The notes: generated from the letters alone by a model not told the origin. A stretch of DNA of 64,000 bases from Meiothermus sp. CFH 77666 (GCF_017497985.1 NZ_JAGDFV010000005.1:1-64000); one strand, 5' to 3'. Numbered from the stretch's first letter, positions 35,285 through 44,179 are shown. Numbers and translations: made by a program.

Positions 35285-36202
35285 ATGAGAAAGTTAGGCT
35301 TGATTATTCCTACTTTGAATGCTGGCAAAGCGTTTCATAAATGGATTGAGGCATGTAGCTCCCAAACCGTCAAACCACAGTATATCTTGGTCATAGATTC
35401 AGCCTCTGACGATGAAACTGCTGCTTTGGCATCCCAGGCTGGATTCATGGTTCATCGCATAGACCGACTTGCATTTGATCACGGCGGCACTCGTCAGGTC
35501 GGAATCGAACTGTTACCTGATGCAGACTTACTTATATTTATGACACAAGATGCCGTTCTGGCGAGACCAGACGCGCTGGAGTACCTGATCAACGTCTTTG
35601 AGGAACCCACTGTGGGTCTGGCCTATGGTCGCCAGTTGCCTTATCCAGATGCAGGTCCCATAGGAACCCATGCGCGATTGTTCAACTACCCCGAACGTTC
35701 GGAGGTTCGTAGCCAGCAAGATATTGCCTCTAAGGGGTTCAAGGCGGCCTTTAACTCCGACTCGTTTGCTTGCTACCGGAAAAGTGCGCTCGAGCAAGTG
35801 GGGGGGTTTCCCCGCAACATTATCTTTGGAGAGGATTCCTATGTGGCGGCCAAGATGCTTCTTTCTGGCTGGAAGGTGGCCTATGTTGCAGAAGCCCAGG
35901 TCTATCATTCGCACGACTACACCCTGAGGCAAGAGTTTCAGCGCTACTTCGATATTGGGGTCTTTCATTCCAGAGAGCGATTGCTGCTGGAGGCGTTTGG
36001 TAGCGTAGAAGGCGAGGGCCTGCGGTTTGTGCGCTCTGAGCTAACCTACTTGCTGCAAAAGGCACCCCAAAAGATTCCCTCCGCACTGTTACGCACTGTA
36101 CTCAAGTATGCAGCGTATCGCCTGGGCCGCCTGGAGGCTTTCCTGCCCAACCGCTTGAAACAACACTTGGCCATGAATAAAAAGTACTTCCAGAAGAGCT
36201 GA
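35285..36202 (+). CDS. Rhamnosyltransferase-like family 2 glycosyltransferase
   Basis: This protein of 305 residues opens LGLIIPTLNAGKAFHKWI. It has VIDSASDDET, then HRIDRLAFDHGGTRQVGI; the HGGTR motif is characteristic of bacterial rhamnosyltransferases (RfbN/WbbL group). MTQDAVLARP is the metal-binding region, and FNSDSFACYRKSALEQVGGFP and FGEDSYVAAKMLLSGW complete the acceptor side. With dTDP-rhamnose genes in the same locus, addition of L-rhamnose is a reasonable inference. G+C rises back to core levels within this gene, so the compositional boundary lies near its middle. Confidence 0.87.
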   Translation: MRKLGLIIPTLNAGKAFHKWIEACSSQTVKPQYILVIDSASDDETAALASQAGFMVHRIDRLAFDHGGTRQVGIELLPDADLLIFMTQDAVLARPDALEYLINVFEEPTVGLAYGRQLPYPDAGPIGTHARLFNYPERSEVRSQQDIASKGFKAAFNSDSFACYRKSALEQVGGFPRNIIFGEDSYVAAKMLLSGWKVAYVAEAQVYHSHDYTLRQEFQRYFDIGVFHSRERLLLEAFGSVEGEGLRFVRSELTYLLQKAPQKIPSALLRTVLKYAAYRLGRLEAFLPNRLKQHLAMNKKYFQKS

Positions 36203-36235
36203 GTGAAATCCTTTAGCATGTAGGCCTGGAGGTGT

Positions 36236-37672
36236 ATGCAAGCGCTGAGCCATGAAACCCTATCCAGCTCTCCAGCCGTTCTGGCCTCTCCCCGCCGCAC
36301 GGCTTGGGTGTTGCTGCTGACAGATGCTATTGCTGTAGTAGCTTCCTTTTTGCTGGCGGTTTTGCTGCGTTATGTATGGGATCGTTCCCTGCTGTGGGAG
36401 CTATACCTTGATCTGTGGCCTGCGCTTTTGCTGTTTCCCCTGGCCTACGGTTTAGCCGGGTTGTACGGAATGGGAATTGCACCGCCAGAGGAGCTGCGCC
36501 GTCTGAGTTATGCCACAAGTCTGGTCTTTATAGTGCTGGGCAGTGCAACTTTTATGTACAAGGCCGGGGCCGACTACTCGAGGGGGGCTTTTGTGTTTGC
36601 CTGGGGCCTGATGCTGTTTCTGGTACCGTTGGGGCGGGCTCTGGTACGCGAGTTATGGGCACGCAAGCCCTGGTGGGGGGTTCCGGTGGTAGTGCTAGGC
36701 GCAGGCCAGACTGGGCAAAACGTGCTACGGGCTTTGAATAAGCAGCCAGGCCTGGGCCTGAAGCCTGTGGGGCTGCTGGACGACGATCCGGCGAAGCAAG
36801 GCCAGCAAGTCGAGGGGGTGCGGGTGCTGGGAGGACTGGATCGGGCTGCCGAACTGGCCCGCCAGGGAGTAGCGTATGCCATCGTCGCCATGCCAGGGGT
36901 ACCCAGAAACCAGCTTCTCGAGCTGCTGGAGCGGCATGGTGCGGCATTCCCTCATCTCCTTTTGGTGCCAGACCTGTTTGGCCTCTCGAGCCTGTGGATT
37001 TCGGCACGGGATCTGGGGGGTGTATTGGGCCTCGAGGTGCGGCAGCGGCTTTTACAGCCAGGGCCACGCTGGATCAAACGGGCTATGGACATAACTTTCT
37101 GTTTGGTGCTAGCCCCGGTCTTGGGACTGGCAGTGGCTATATTGGGTTTACTGGTGCGACTGGATTCACCGGGCTCCGTTTTTTATGGGCACAAGCGCTT
37201 GGGCTTTCGATCCAAAATGTTTCAGGCTTGGAAGTTCCGTTCCATGGTGCAGAATGCTGACCTGAAGTTAGAGGAGTACTTGAATCAACATCCGGAATTG
37301 CGAATCGAGTGGCAACGGGATCAAAAACTCAAAAACGATCCCCGCATCACCCGAGTGGGGGGTTTTCTGCGCAAAACCAGCCTGGACGAGCTCCCCCAAC
37401 TTTGGAATGTTCTTCGGGGAGAAATGAGCTTGGTGGGCCCTCGGCCCATTGTGGAAGAGGAAATACGGCGCTATGGCCCACTTTTTGACCTCTACACAAG
37501 GGTTCGACCTGGACTGACAGGGCTTTGGCAGGTTTCGGGTCGCAACGACACCACTTATGCCGAGCGTGTAGCGATGGATGCTTATTACGTGCGCAACTGG
37601 TCGCCCTGGCTAGACCTGTACATTCTGGCTCGGACGGTATGGGTAGTTTTATTTGCCAAAGGAGCTTATTAG
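36236..37672 (+). CDS. wbaP: Undecaprenyl-phosphate hexose-1-phosphate transferase (WbaP type)
   Basis: This initiating enzyme of 478 residues places a sugar-1-phosphate on undecaprenyl phosphate. Four N-terminal membrane helices (about 25-130) are followed by a nucleotide-binding-like domain ([17 protein letters not shown], about 150-260). The catalytic bacterial sugar transferase domain (about 280-478) has [47 protein letters not shown] and [14 protein letters not shown]. The start ATG follows CTGGAGGTGT. Homologues use UDP-galactose or UDP-glucose; the sugar here is not determined. It is followed within 2 bp by the polymerase-like gene. Confidence 0.93.
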   Translation: MQALSHETLSSSPAVLASPRRTAWVLLLTDAIAVVASFLLAVLLRYVWDRSLLWELYLDLWPALLLFPLAYGLAGLYGMGIAPPEELRRLSYATSLVFIVLGSATFMYKAGADYSRGAFVFAWGLMLFLVPLGRALVRELWARKPWWGVPVVVLGAGQTGQNVLRALNKQPGLGLKPVGLLDDDPAKQGQQVEGVRVLGGLDRAAELARQGVAYAIVAMPGVPRNQLLELLERHGAAFPHLLLVPDLFGLSSLWISARDLGGVLGLEVRQRLLQPGPRWIKRAMDITFCLVLAPVLGLAVAILGLLVRLDSPGSVFYGHKRLGFRSKMFQAWKFRSMVQNADLKLEEYLNQHPELRIEWQRDQKLKNDPRITRVGGFLRKTSLDELPQLWNVLRGEMSLVGPRPIVEEEIRRYGPLFDLYTRVRPGLTGLWQVSGRNDTTYAERVAMDAYYVRNWSPWLDLYILARTVWVVLFAKGAY

Positions 37673-37674
37673 CC

Positions 37675-39252
37675 TTGAGATGGCTCAGTGCTGCGCCTTT
37701 CATGCTATTGCCCTTGCAGCCCACGTGGTTTGTGGCTTTGGCCGGGATTGTCGGCGTGTGGTGTGTGATTCAGGGTCACCGGCCTATGGCGGGACTGTTC
37801 GGGTTGATCGCGTTTTTAGGTATGGTGGGCCAGTTTTTTGCTCCTGCAAGCCTCTATTCAATGCCCGCCTTACCAGCTTATGTCAAGAATTTGGCATCCG
37901 AAGGTGAGGTGCAAAATCTAATCAGGCTTCCTGATCTGAACGCTTTGCACGGTTGGAACAATATTGATGAAAGAGGTGGGTGGGCGGTTCCTCAAGGTGA
38001 CGGATTCTGGAGATTACCACGATATAACCCTCAGTCGCGTCGTGAACAGTTGGAGTTCCTGACTGATCATCAATATCCTCTCGAGCCTGGTCGAACCTAT
38101 ACCCAAAGCTTTTATCTGCGTCACGACGGGCAACAGGCCAACCTACAAATCACCTTCTTTACCTATCAGGGTCATCATCCTGTACCCACCCAGATGAACA
38201 TGGTAGCACCGGGAGTATACCGTGTTTGGGGTAGCTATACCGCAAGAGAGGGTGATGTTTCCTTACGAGCAATTGATTTTTTGAACCAAGGGGGCGACTT
38301 TACCTACCTTGATGTGGGCTGGGCGCAGCTCGAGGTGGGCACGGTACCCACGGCCTACCGGCCGGGTCCCACGGGCGAGCTATCTAATTTTCAGCGTGCC
38401 TGGGCGTGGGCAAGCCAGATAATGCTAGGTTGGTTGGTATTCACGGGTGTGGGTTTTTGGCGCAGATACCTTGAGGCCCGCTGGGTAGTGGGGTTTCTGC
38501 TGTTAGGGTTGGCAATACATCTCGGTTATGCGCTTTGGCAACTTCAGGATCACAACCTGGAACGTACCTGGGGATTCACGCCACAGCCCAATCTACTAGG
38601 CCACACAGCGGTTATGTCCGCTGGGCTGGTGCTTATGCTGGGTGGCTGGCGGGTTGGCTTACTGGGCTTGTTGGGGGCGGGCTTGGGGGTGGTGGTCTCT
38701 GGGAGCCGGACGGCCTTTCTGGCCCTTTTAGTTCTTGGGATGTTCTGGATGTGGAGTCTGCCCAGAGGGCGTCGGTGGGTATTTATTACAATGAGTTTTC
38801 TGGCGCTGGCGTTCTGGCGCTGGCCGGAGGTGTTAGGTAGACTGGGACAACTGGGAGTGGACTCCAGTGGACAGTCTCGTTTGCAGTTCTGGCAGGTGGC
38901 CTGGGAGGCTTTTCTTCAGCACCCCTGGTTTGGTGTGGGTTGGGGGCATTTCCCTTTATTTTTTCAAATGAATTTGCCCAAGGATTTCATCGAGTTTCCG
39001 ACCCACGCCCACAACCTGCTGCTGTCTCTGCTGGCCGAAGGAGGGCTGGTGCTGGTAGGGGCTTACTTGTTTTTGACCCTGGCGGTGCTCTACAAACTTG
39101 TAGTGCATAAAGCCTGGCCAGCAATGGCATTGTGGGGATTGGCTTTGGGGCTTAATATCCTAGACTACACCTTTTTCTATGCGGGTGTGTTTGGTTCGCT
39201 CTGGGTGGGAGTGGGCTGGGTACTGGGGAATGTACAATACCGACGTGAATGA
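37675..39252 (+). CDS. Wzy/WaaL-family membrane protein with an embedded beta-sandwich domain
   Basis: The C-terminal 330 residues are an O-antigen ligase/polymerase module: GFTPQPNLLGHTAVMSAG, VVVSGSRTAFLALLVLG, GVGWGHFPLFFQ and HAHNLLLSLLAEGGLVL. Between the first two hydrophobic segments and this module, residues about 80-235 form a soluble domain that ends WAQLEVGTVPTAYRPGP. That ending is like those of carbohydrate-binding or jelly-roll modules attached to extracellular proteins. An enzyme with its own glycan-binding domain is implied. I chose TTG 37675, preceded by AAAGGAG; an ATG at 37702 is possible. It may be the ligase or a second polymerase. Confidence 0.8.
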   Translation: MRWLSAAPFMLLPLQPTWFVALAGIVGVWCVIQGHRPMAGLFGLIAFLGMVGQFFAPASLYSMPALPAYVKNLASEGEVQNLIRLPDLNALHGWNNIDERGGWAVPQGDGFWRLPRYNPQSRREQLEFLTDHQYPLEPGRTYTQSFYLRHDGQQANLQITFFTYQGHHPVPTQMNMVAPGVYRVWGSYTAREGDVSLRAIDFLNQGGDFTYLDVGWAQLEVGTVPTAYRPGPTGELSNFQRAWAWASQIMLGWLVFTGVGFWRRYLEARWVVGFLLLGLAIHLGYALWQLQDHNLERTWGFTPQPNLLGHTAVMSAGLVLMLGGWRVGLLGLLGAGLGVVVSGSRTAFLALLVLGMFWMWSLPRGRRWVFITMSFLALAFWRWPEVLGRLGQLGVDSSGQSRLQFWQVAWEAFLQHPWFGVGWGHFPLFFQMNLPKDFIEFPTHAHNLLLSLLAEGGLVLVGAYLFLTLAVLYKLVVHKAWPAMALWGLALGLNILDYTFFYAGVFGSLWVGVGWVLGNVQYRRE

Positions 39253-39256
39253 ACCG

Positions 39257-40189
39257 ATGTCATCTGCCGACGAGATCACTTTGCGCGACCTTTACCTGGT
39301 GCTGCGGCGCAATTCGCGCCTGGTTATAGGGCTGCCAGTCATACTGGTTTTGCTCACCCTAATCGGAAGTTTGCTCTGGCCCAAAACCTACACCAGCCAG
39401 GTGGTGGTCAGTCTATCGCTCTCCAACCAGTCCAGTCAGGGCCTGCTCAACAACCTGCCCTCGCTGGCAGGGCTGGCCCAGGGGTTTGTGGATTTGCAAC
39501 AGACCAAACTGCTGGCCAACCAGTTGGGGGTAGACGACCCCACCCGCTTCTACAAGGCCCGCTTCGACGAAAAGCGCGGGCTGCTCTTTTTAACGGCCCA
39601 GGGTCGCACGGCTGCCGAGGCCGGGGAACGGGCTGAGCGGATTTTGCAGGTAGCCCGTAGCTACCTCGAGCGCAACCTGCTGGAAGGGGCCCAGGCCAAC
39701 CTGCGGGCAACCCAAACCCAGGCCCGCCTGGACCTTCGGGCCGCACAGGACGGGCTCAAGGGCATCCAGGCGCAGCTCAAAATTGCTCCTGATCGGGCTG
39801 TTTCCGATGCCACCATTGCGGCGGGCCTCGAGGCCCGGGGCAACGACCCCCAAACGGCCCGTGCCAGCAACCCGGCCTACACCAGCCTGAGCCTGGACGA
39901 GTCCCGCCTACGCTCCCAGATTGCCCAGCTCGAGGCCCGCATCACCACCCTGACCGACTTCCTGAAGCAACCCGAGGCTATCGGTCAGCTGGTCAGCCAG
40001 GCCCTCTTGGTACAGGTGCTGGTGCCCCCCGCCGAACCGCTGCGCCCCAGCTTCCCCAGGCCCTTGCTGTTCACCGTAGTGGCTGGGGTTCTGGGCTTGC
40101 TCCTGGGTGTTATCTGGGCGTTTGTGGCCGAGGCGGTCAAGCCCCAACCGGTTCTCGAGCCCCACCGTTCGGAGCTGGAGGTAAGGTGA
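39257..40189 (+). CDS. wzz: Wzz-like chain-length determinant / polysaccharide co-polymerase
   Basis: The protein has a membrane helix near each end (LVIGLPVILVLLTLIGSLLWP and LLFTVVAGVLGLLLGVIWAFVAEAV) with a coiled-coil-rich periplasmic part between them. That is the topology of Wzz proteins that set polysaccharide length. The segment RDLYLVLRRNSRL before the first helix and PPAEPLRPSFPRPL before the last helix match the family. No tyrosine kinase domain is attached. Start options are ATG 39257, GTG 39245 and ATG 39230; I use 39257 because it gives the normal N-terminus. The 3' end overlaps the HEPN gene by 4 bp. Confidence 0.85.
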   Translation: MSSADEITLRDLYLVLRRNSRLVIGLPVILVLLTLIGSLLWPKTYTSQVVVSLSLSNQSSQGLLNNLPSLAGLAQGFVDLQQTKLLANQLGVDDPTRFYKARFDEKRGLLFLTAQGRTAAEAGERAERILQVARSYLERNLLEGAQANLRATQTQARLDLRAAQDGLKGIQAQLKIAPDRAVSDATIAAGLEARGNDPQTARASNPAYTSLSLDESRLRSQIAQLEARITTLTDFLKQPEAIGQLVSQALLVQVLVPPAEPLRPSFPRPLLFTVVAGVLGLLLGVIWAFVAEAVKPQPVLEPHRSELEVR

Positions 40190-40575
40190 ACCGAGCCAAA
40201 GACTGGCTCGAGCAGGCCCGGGCCAACCTGGGCCATGCCGAGCGCAGTCTGGCCTTTGGAGACTACGCCTGGGCTTGCTTTGCAGCCCAACAGGCAGCCG
40301 AAGCAGCTCTCAAAGCCCTGCATCTTCATCTGGGGCAGGTGGTCTGGGGCCACTCCCTCCTGGATTTGCTGGGGGCCCTGCCAGCAGCGGCCAGTGTGCC
40401 AAACTCGTTGTTGGATGTGGCCCGGGTTCTGGATAAGTATTACATCCCAACCCGTTATCCAGATGCCCACCCCGCCGGTCCGGCGGCCAGGCACTATACT
40501 GCGGGGGAGGCTGAGGCTGCGGTGCGCCTGGCTGTCGAGGTGGTGCATTTTTGTGCTGCGCGTATGGAAAGCTGA
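40186..40575 (+). CDS. HEPN domain protein, partner of the following nucleotidyltransferase
   Basis: This small helical protein of 129 residues starts AKDWLEQARANLGHAERSLAFGDYAWACFAAQQAAEAALKAL, the core of the HEPN family, and has YYIPTRYPDAHPAG in the third helix region. It overlaps the MNT nucleotidyltransferase gene downstream by 23 bp. HEPN-MNT pairs act as toxin-antitoxin modules in several bacteria, with HEPN as RNase toxin and MNT as AMP-transferring antitoxin. That role is inferred. The RYPDAH segment could be the R-x4-H nuclease motif, but this subgroup is variable. It is attached to the end of the polysaccharide operon. Confidence 0.85.
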   Translation: MNRAKDWLEQARANLGHAERSLAFGDYAWACFAAQQAAEAALKALHLHLGQVVWGHSLLDLLGALPAAASVPNSLLDVARVLDKYYIPTRYPDAHPAGPAARHYTAGEAEAAVRLAVEVVHFCAARMES

Positions 40576-40960
40576 ACCCGAACGCTGGCGTTCTGAACTC
40601 TCGGTCTGGGCCCGGAGCCTATCTGAGCGAAGCGAAGTGTTGGCGGTGGTGCTGTTTGGCTCCCTGGCCCAGGGGCGGGCTACTGCGATGAGCGACGCCG
40701 ATGTTTTGATTGTTCTGCGGGAGAGCGCACTGCCGTTTGCGGAGCGGATGGTTGTCTACAAGCCCCAGGGCCTGAGCATCGGGGTTGAGGTTTTTCCGTA
40801 CACCCTGGAGGAAGCCCGGCAAAGCTGGCGGGAGGGCTGGGGAATGGTACGGCCCGCCTTGCAAGAAGGTGTGGTGCTTTTTGAGCGACCTGGTGCCCTG
40901 GCTCAAGTGAAAAGGCTCGAGACCGAAGAGGCGAGCCCGAACCACCTGAAATTCAGGTGA
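40553..40960 (+). CDS. MNT-type nucleotidyltransferase (antitoxin)
   Basis: This minimal nucleotidyltransferase of about 135 residues has LAVVLFGSLAQGRATAMSDADVLIVL, the GS-x10-DxD catalytic motif, and the FPYTLEEARQSWREG helix. I chose GTG 40553, which gives MLRVWKAEPERW and overlaps the HEPN gene. The last residues after QVKRLETEE (about 120-135) are encoded by the first unit of a 49-50-bp tandem repeat that continues past the stop into the end of prs, so the C-terminus may have been altered by repeat expansion. Its expected job is to modify and neutralise the HEPN protein. Confidence 0.85.
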   Translation: MLRVWKAEPERWRSELSVWARSLSERSEVLAVVLFGSLAQGRATAMSDADVLIVLRESALPFAERMVVYKPQGLSIGVEVFPYTLEEARQSWREGWGMVRPALQEGVVLFERPGALAQVKRLETEEASPNHLKFR

Positions 40961-41034
40961 ACAGGCTCGAGATCGAAGATGCGAGCCTGAGCCACTGAGG
41001 GTTAGGTGAACAGGCTCGAGACCGACTCCCCCCG
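40907..41034. repeat. 49-50-bp tandem repeat spanning the MNT/prs junction
   Basis: Units begin at 40907, 40957 and 41006 with GTGAAAAGG or GTGAACAGG followed by CTCGAGA. The third unit is the 3' end of prs read in reverse. Within each unit a 7-bp rhythm is visible (GGCTCGA, GACCGAA, GAGGCGA), and 49 is seven times seven. The first unit encodes the MNT C-terminus. Confidence 0.75.
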
Positions 41035-41943
41035 GTGAATCCGCCAGATGGCTTCGGCGAAGAGCGGCCCCACGCTCAGTTGCTTAATTTTGGAGCTGGG
41101 CCGGGCGTTGTAGGTGCAGGTATTGGTGGCGGCCACCTCCAGAATGGGGCCTTTTTCAATTCGATCAATGGCGGGCCCCACATACACCCCGTGCGTAAAG
41201 GCCGCGTACACCGCCTGGGCTCCATTCTGTGTGAGCGATTCGGCGGCCTGGATCAGGGTGCCTGCGGTGGAGACCTCGTCGTCAACGATCAGGGCGGTCT
41301 TGCCGCGCACATCGCCCACCAGCCCCCTCGAGGTCACCTCGGTATCGGAGAGGCGCTGCTTGTCAATGAACGCAATGGGCAGGGCCAGTCGGCGGGCCAG
41401 AGAGCTGGCCCGCTTGATGTCCCCTGCATCGGGCGCAACCACTACGGCGTTTTCCAACCTGTCTACCTGGGTGGCAAAGTAGTTGGCAATTACCGGCTCC
41501 GCCGACAGGTGGTCTACCGGAACCTTGAAAAAGCCGTGTACCTGCGCCGAATGGAGCGTCATGGTCAGCACCCGGTCGGCGCCTGCGGCCTGAATCAGGT
41601 CGGCGACCAGGCGGGCCGCAATGGAAATGCGGGGTGCGTCTTTCTTGTCGCTGCGGGCGTAGGCGTAGTAGGGAATCACGGCCGTGACCCGCGCCGCGCT
41701 GCTGCTCTTGGCGGCATCTATCATCATCAGGAGCTCCACCAGGTGATCCTGCACCGGAGGGGTGAGCGACTGAATGATGAAAATATCGCCCTCGCGCAGG
41801 CTCTGCTCGTAGCGGACGAAGAGGCAGTCGTTGGCGAAGCGCTCGGTGGTGCTTTTGCCCAGGGGCACCCCCAGGTTCTCGGCTATTTCCAGGGCCAGGG
41901 GCCGGTTGGACTGTCCACTAAAAACCATCAGAGGTCGTTCCAT
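41002..41943 (-). CDS. prs: Ribose-phosphate pyrophosphokinase
   Basis: This enzyme makes PRPP from ribose-5-phosphate and ATP for nucleotide, His and Trp synthesis. Motifs are [18 protein letters not shown], the ATP-contact [44 protein letters not shown], the metal-binding His in [11 protein letters not shown], and the PRPP loop [18 protein letters not shown]. The length of 313 residues is normal from ATG 41943, which has CAGGCGG upstream; an ATG at 41964 is in frame. TATGCT on the minus strand, centred near 41959, may be the -10. The 3' end coincides with one unit of a tandem repeat shared with the MNT gene. Confidence 0.95.
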   Translation of the reverse strand: MERPLMVFSGQSNRPLALEIAENLGVPLGKSTTERFANDCLFVRYEQSLREGDIFIIQSLTPPVQDHLVELLMMIDAAKSSSAARVTAVIPYYAYARSDKKDAPRISIAARLVADLIQAAGADRVLTMTLHSAQVHGFFKVPVDHLSAEPVIANYFATQVDRLENAVVVAPDAGDIKRASSLARRLALPIAFIDKQRLSDTEVTSRGLVGDVRGKTALIVDDEVSTAGTLIQAAESLTQNGAQAVYAAFTHGVYVGPAIDRIEKGPILEVAATNTCTYNARPSSKIKQLSVGPLFAEAIWRIHRGESVSSLFT

Positions 41944-42039
41944 ATGCCGCCTGAAAGCATACAACGCAGAAAGCGATGGGCGGTGATACGAACCTCCCCA
42001 AACCGCGACCCGGTCGCCTTATCCTATTTTATAACGTCT

Positions 42040-42180
42040 TTATCTGAACACCTGGCCAATCATGGGAGCGATGAAGTTGGGAACAGGGGTTAGGGGATAG
42101 GGGACAGGCCTTTGAAAACCGCAACCCTTCTCCTGCTGCCCGCTCTCAGCTTGGGTGTCGTGGAAAGTTGGGTATATGAC
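42040..42180 (+). repeat. Dispersed intergenic repeat, copy 2, with heptad core
   Basis: The segment aligns with 8866-8990. Its core at 42079-42106 holds four 7-bp units, GGGAACA, GGGGTTA, GGGGATA and GGGGACA, one more than in copy 1, followed by GGCCTTTGAAAAC. It lies between prs and the M24 peptidase gene. Confidence 0.65.
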
Positions 42181-42188
42181 TAAAGTTG

Positions 42189-43328
42189 TTACAGCCGCTC
42201 TATTTCGGTTTGCAGGCCAGTGGTGACCTCCGGGCCAGACTCGTGCAGGAACACATTAATCTCGCTGCGAATGCCAAAAGGGCCGGGGTAGACCCCTGGC
42301 TCGATGGTGAAGCCCAGGCCGGGAATCAGGGGGCGGGTGTCGTGGGTCTCGAGGTCGTCCAGATGGGTTCCGTTGCCGTGGGTGGCGCTATAGCCCAGGT
42401 GGTGGCCGGTGCGGTGCAGAATGTGGGCTCCCATACCAGCCTTTTCGATGACCTGGCGGGCGGCGCGGTCGAGTTCGTAGCCCCTGGGTCTACGGCCCTG
42501 GGCCAACGACTGACGACAAACCTCGAGGGCCGTGTCCCTCGCCTCCTGCACCACCATCCAGGCTTCCTGAACCCGATCCGAGACCTCCCACCCGGCCATC
42601 CAGGTCACATCGGCGTAGGGGCCCTCCGGCTCCTTGCACCACAGGTCAATCAGCATGACCTGCCCCCGCTCCAATCGGCTTTCCCCCACGGTGTGGTGGG
42701 GGTTGGCCGCATTGGGGCCGTAGGCCACCATAGGAGGGTGATCAAAGACCAGGCCCCTAGCTTCGAAGACCTTGCTAATCTCGGCCTGCACCTCCCGTTC
42801 AGAAGGCGGCTGGTCGAGCCGGGCCCGCACAAAGCCCAGGGCATGTTCCAGCGCTGCGCGAATGCCCTGAGCAGCCCGCTTGTGAGCGGCCAGGTCGGCG
42901 GGCGCCCAGGTCTGGAACTGCAGCAGGATTTCTGCCGAAGAGATCACCTCGAGGCCCATCCCGCGCAGCAGTTCCAGGGTTCCGGCATCGATGCGGGAAA
43001 GGTAGGGAATGCCCCCGCCGGGGTGATATTCCATGGCGATACGCCCCAGTGGGGCGACGTGGGTCTGCAGGGCATGGGCGAATTGTTCCCAGCTCGAGAA
43101 CACCACCCACTGCCCCGGCAGGTTGGGAAAGCTACTCTTCTCGATGGCATGAACGATCAAAACGGGTTCACCCTGCGCGGGGATCAGATACGCAAAGCGG
43201 CGGCTGAGCATGCGGCCTTGCAACCCCAGGGCTTCCAGGGCGAGCACATTGCTCCCCTGAAAACTGTAGAGCAGCCAACCGGGTATGCGGGCCTCTTGCA
43301 GGGCTTGTTGGGCTTTAGCGATGTCCAT
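42189..43328 (-). CDS. M24 family metallopeptidase (Xaa-Pro peptidase type)
   Basis: This creatinase-fold peptidase of 379 residues probably cleaves Xaa-Pro peptides in the cytoplasm. The N-terminal creatinase domain covers about 1-150 and the pita-bread catalytic domain about 155-379. Metal ligands are visible as the Asp of LIDLWC, the Asp of GPYADVTWMAG, His in RTGHHLGYSATHG, Glu in GFTIEPGVY, and Glu in IRSEINVFL. No signal peptide is present. Heptad repeats lie on both sides of the gene (42079-42106 and 43343-43363). Confidence 0.88.
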   Translation of the reverse strand: MDIAKAQQALQEARIPGWLLYSFQGSNVLALEALGLQGRMLSRRFAYLIPAQGEPVLIVHAIEKSSFPNLPGQWVVFSSWEQFAHALQTHVAPLGRIAMEYHPGGGIPYLSRIDAGTLELLRGMGLEVISSAEILLQFQTWAPADLAAHKRAAQGIRAALEHALGFVRARLDQPPSEREVQAEISKVFEARGLVFDHPPMVAYGPNAANPHHTVGESRLERGQVMLIDLWCKEPEGPYADVTWMAGWEVSDRVQEAWMVVQEARDTALEVCRQSLAQGRRPRGYELDRAARQVIEKAGMGAHILHRTGHHLGYSATHGNGTHLDDLETHDTRPLIPGLGFTIEPGVYPGPFGIRSEINVFLHESGPEVTTGLQTEIERL

Positions 43329-43342
43329 GAGTCCATACTAAG

Positions 43343-43363
43343 GGGAACCGGGGACAGGTTTCA
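43343..43363. repeat. Short heptad array, three units
   Basis: GGGAACC, GGGGACA and GGTTTCA follow directly. The middle unit is identical to the dispersed repeat at 42100-42106. It lies upstream of the M24 peptidase gene. Confidence 0.4.
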
Positions 43364-43549
43364 CGGAGCCGAAGGCATAGAGTCTGAGGCGAGAGTAAAG
43401 CTGGACTCGGTTTTTATCCGCGCCGCCAGGCCTTTTGCCAGGCGAAGCAAGCGGCCCTGTACCCTCAACCCTGGACGCTGGGCTACCTGGCGTGTACTTG
43501 CTTACGTTTTGGTGAGGGTTCCGTGCTACTCTTAGGAAGGAGGTTTTCT

Positions 43550-43939
43550 GTGGTTCAGGAGCAGACCGTGCTTTCCATTACCCCCTTGGCCGCCGAACGG
43601 GCCAGGGAGATTTTGAATCGGTACAACAAGCCTAATGCGGCGATTCGCGTTTTCATCAAGTCGGGCGGCTGTAGCGGTTATCAGTACGGCATGGCCGTGG
43701 ACGAGCGGGAGCTCGAGGGGGATACCACGGTGGAAATGCACGGGGTGCGGCTGGTGGTAGATCGCATGTCCCTGCCCCTGCTGGCGGGCTCAGAGGTGGA
43801 CTGGGTAGAAAATCTGATGGGTGGGGGTTTTAGCGTCAACAACCCACAGGCTACGTCTTCTTGCGGCTGCGGCCACTCCTTCCGCACCGATGGCGCCAAG
43901 GTGCCCAACGGTGAAGGCGGCAGTTGCTGCAGCAGCTAG
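43550..43939 (+). CDS. A-type Fe-S cluster carrier (IscA/ErpA/HesB family)
   Basis: This small carrier of 129 residues would pass Fe-S clusters to target proteins. The three cluster cysteines are present: [10 protein letters not shown] near residue 43, and SSCGCGHSF near 104-106. The core [13 protein letters not shown] and [33 protein letters not shown] is typical. It has an added tail with two further adjacent cysteines (GEGGSCCSS) beyond the usual end. The GTG start is preceded by an excellent AAGGAGG. It stands alone; no iscS or suf genes are adjacent. Confidence 0.92.
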   Translation: MVQEQTVLSITPLAAERAREILNRYNKPNAAIRVFIKSGGCSGYQYGMAVDERELEGDTTVEMHGVRLVVDRMSLPLLAGSEVDWVENLMGGGFSVNNPQATSSCGCGHSFRTDGAKVPNGEGGSCCSS

Positions 43940-44074
43940 ACGACTTTTGCCCGCATATGCATTTCCGGGGACGCGCTGCAGGGCTAAGCTAAGCGTTGGT
44001 CGGCAGTGAGCCTTGGCAAGCCCAAAAAACATCAAATGTAACTCGCGCTATAAACCAATATCTCGATGGGTTTT

Positions 44075-44098
44075 TCCATCCACCAATCGGTGGATGGA
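44075..44098. promoter_or_regulatory. Palindrome, possible operator
   Basis: TCCATCCACC and GGTGGATGGA form a 10-bp perfect inverted repeat around AATC, about 80 bp upstream of the -35. Its core recurs with one mismatch at 48328-48345, upstream of the permease genes. It could be a regulator site or a hairpin. Confidence 0.5.
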
Positions 44099-44179
44099 TT
44101 GTGTTTGCGTGTTCGTATATCTGTCCTGGAGAATAAACGCTTTGAGTCTGAAAGGGACAGGTCTAAGTTTGCCCCCAGT

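Noticed and set aside
42186-43535. Plus-strand frame of about 450 codons opposite the M24 peptidase
   Set aside because: Antisense shadow; the peptidase metal ligands are all on the minus strand.
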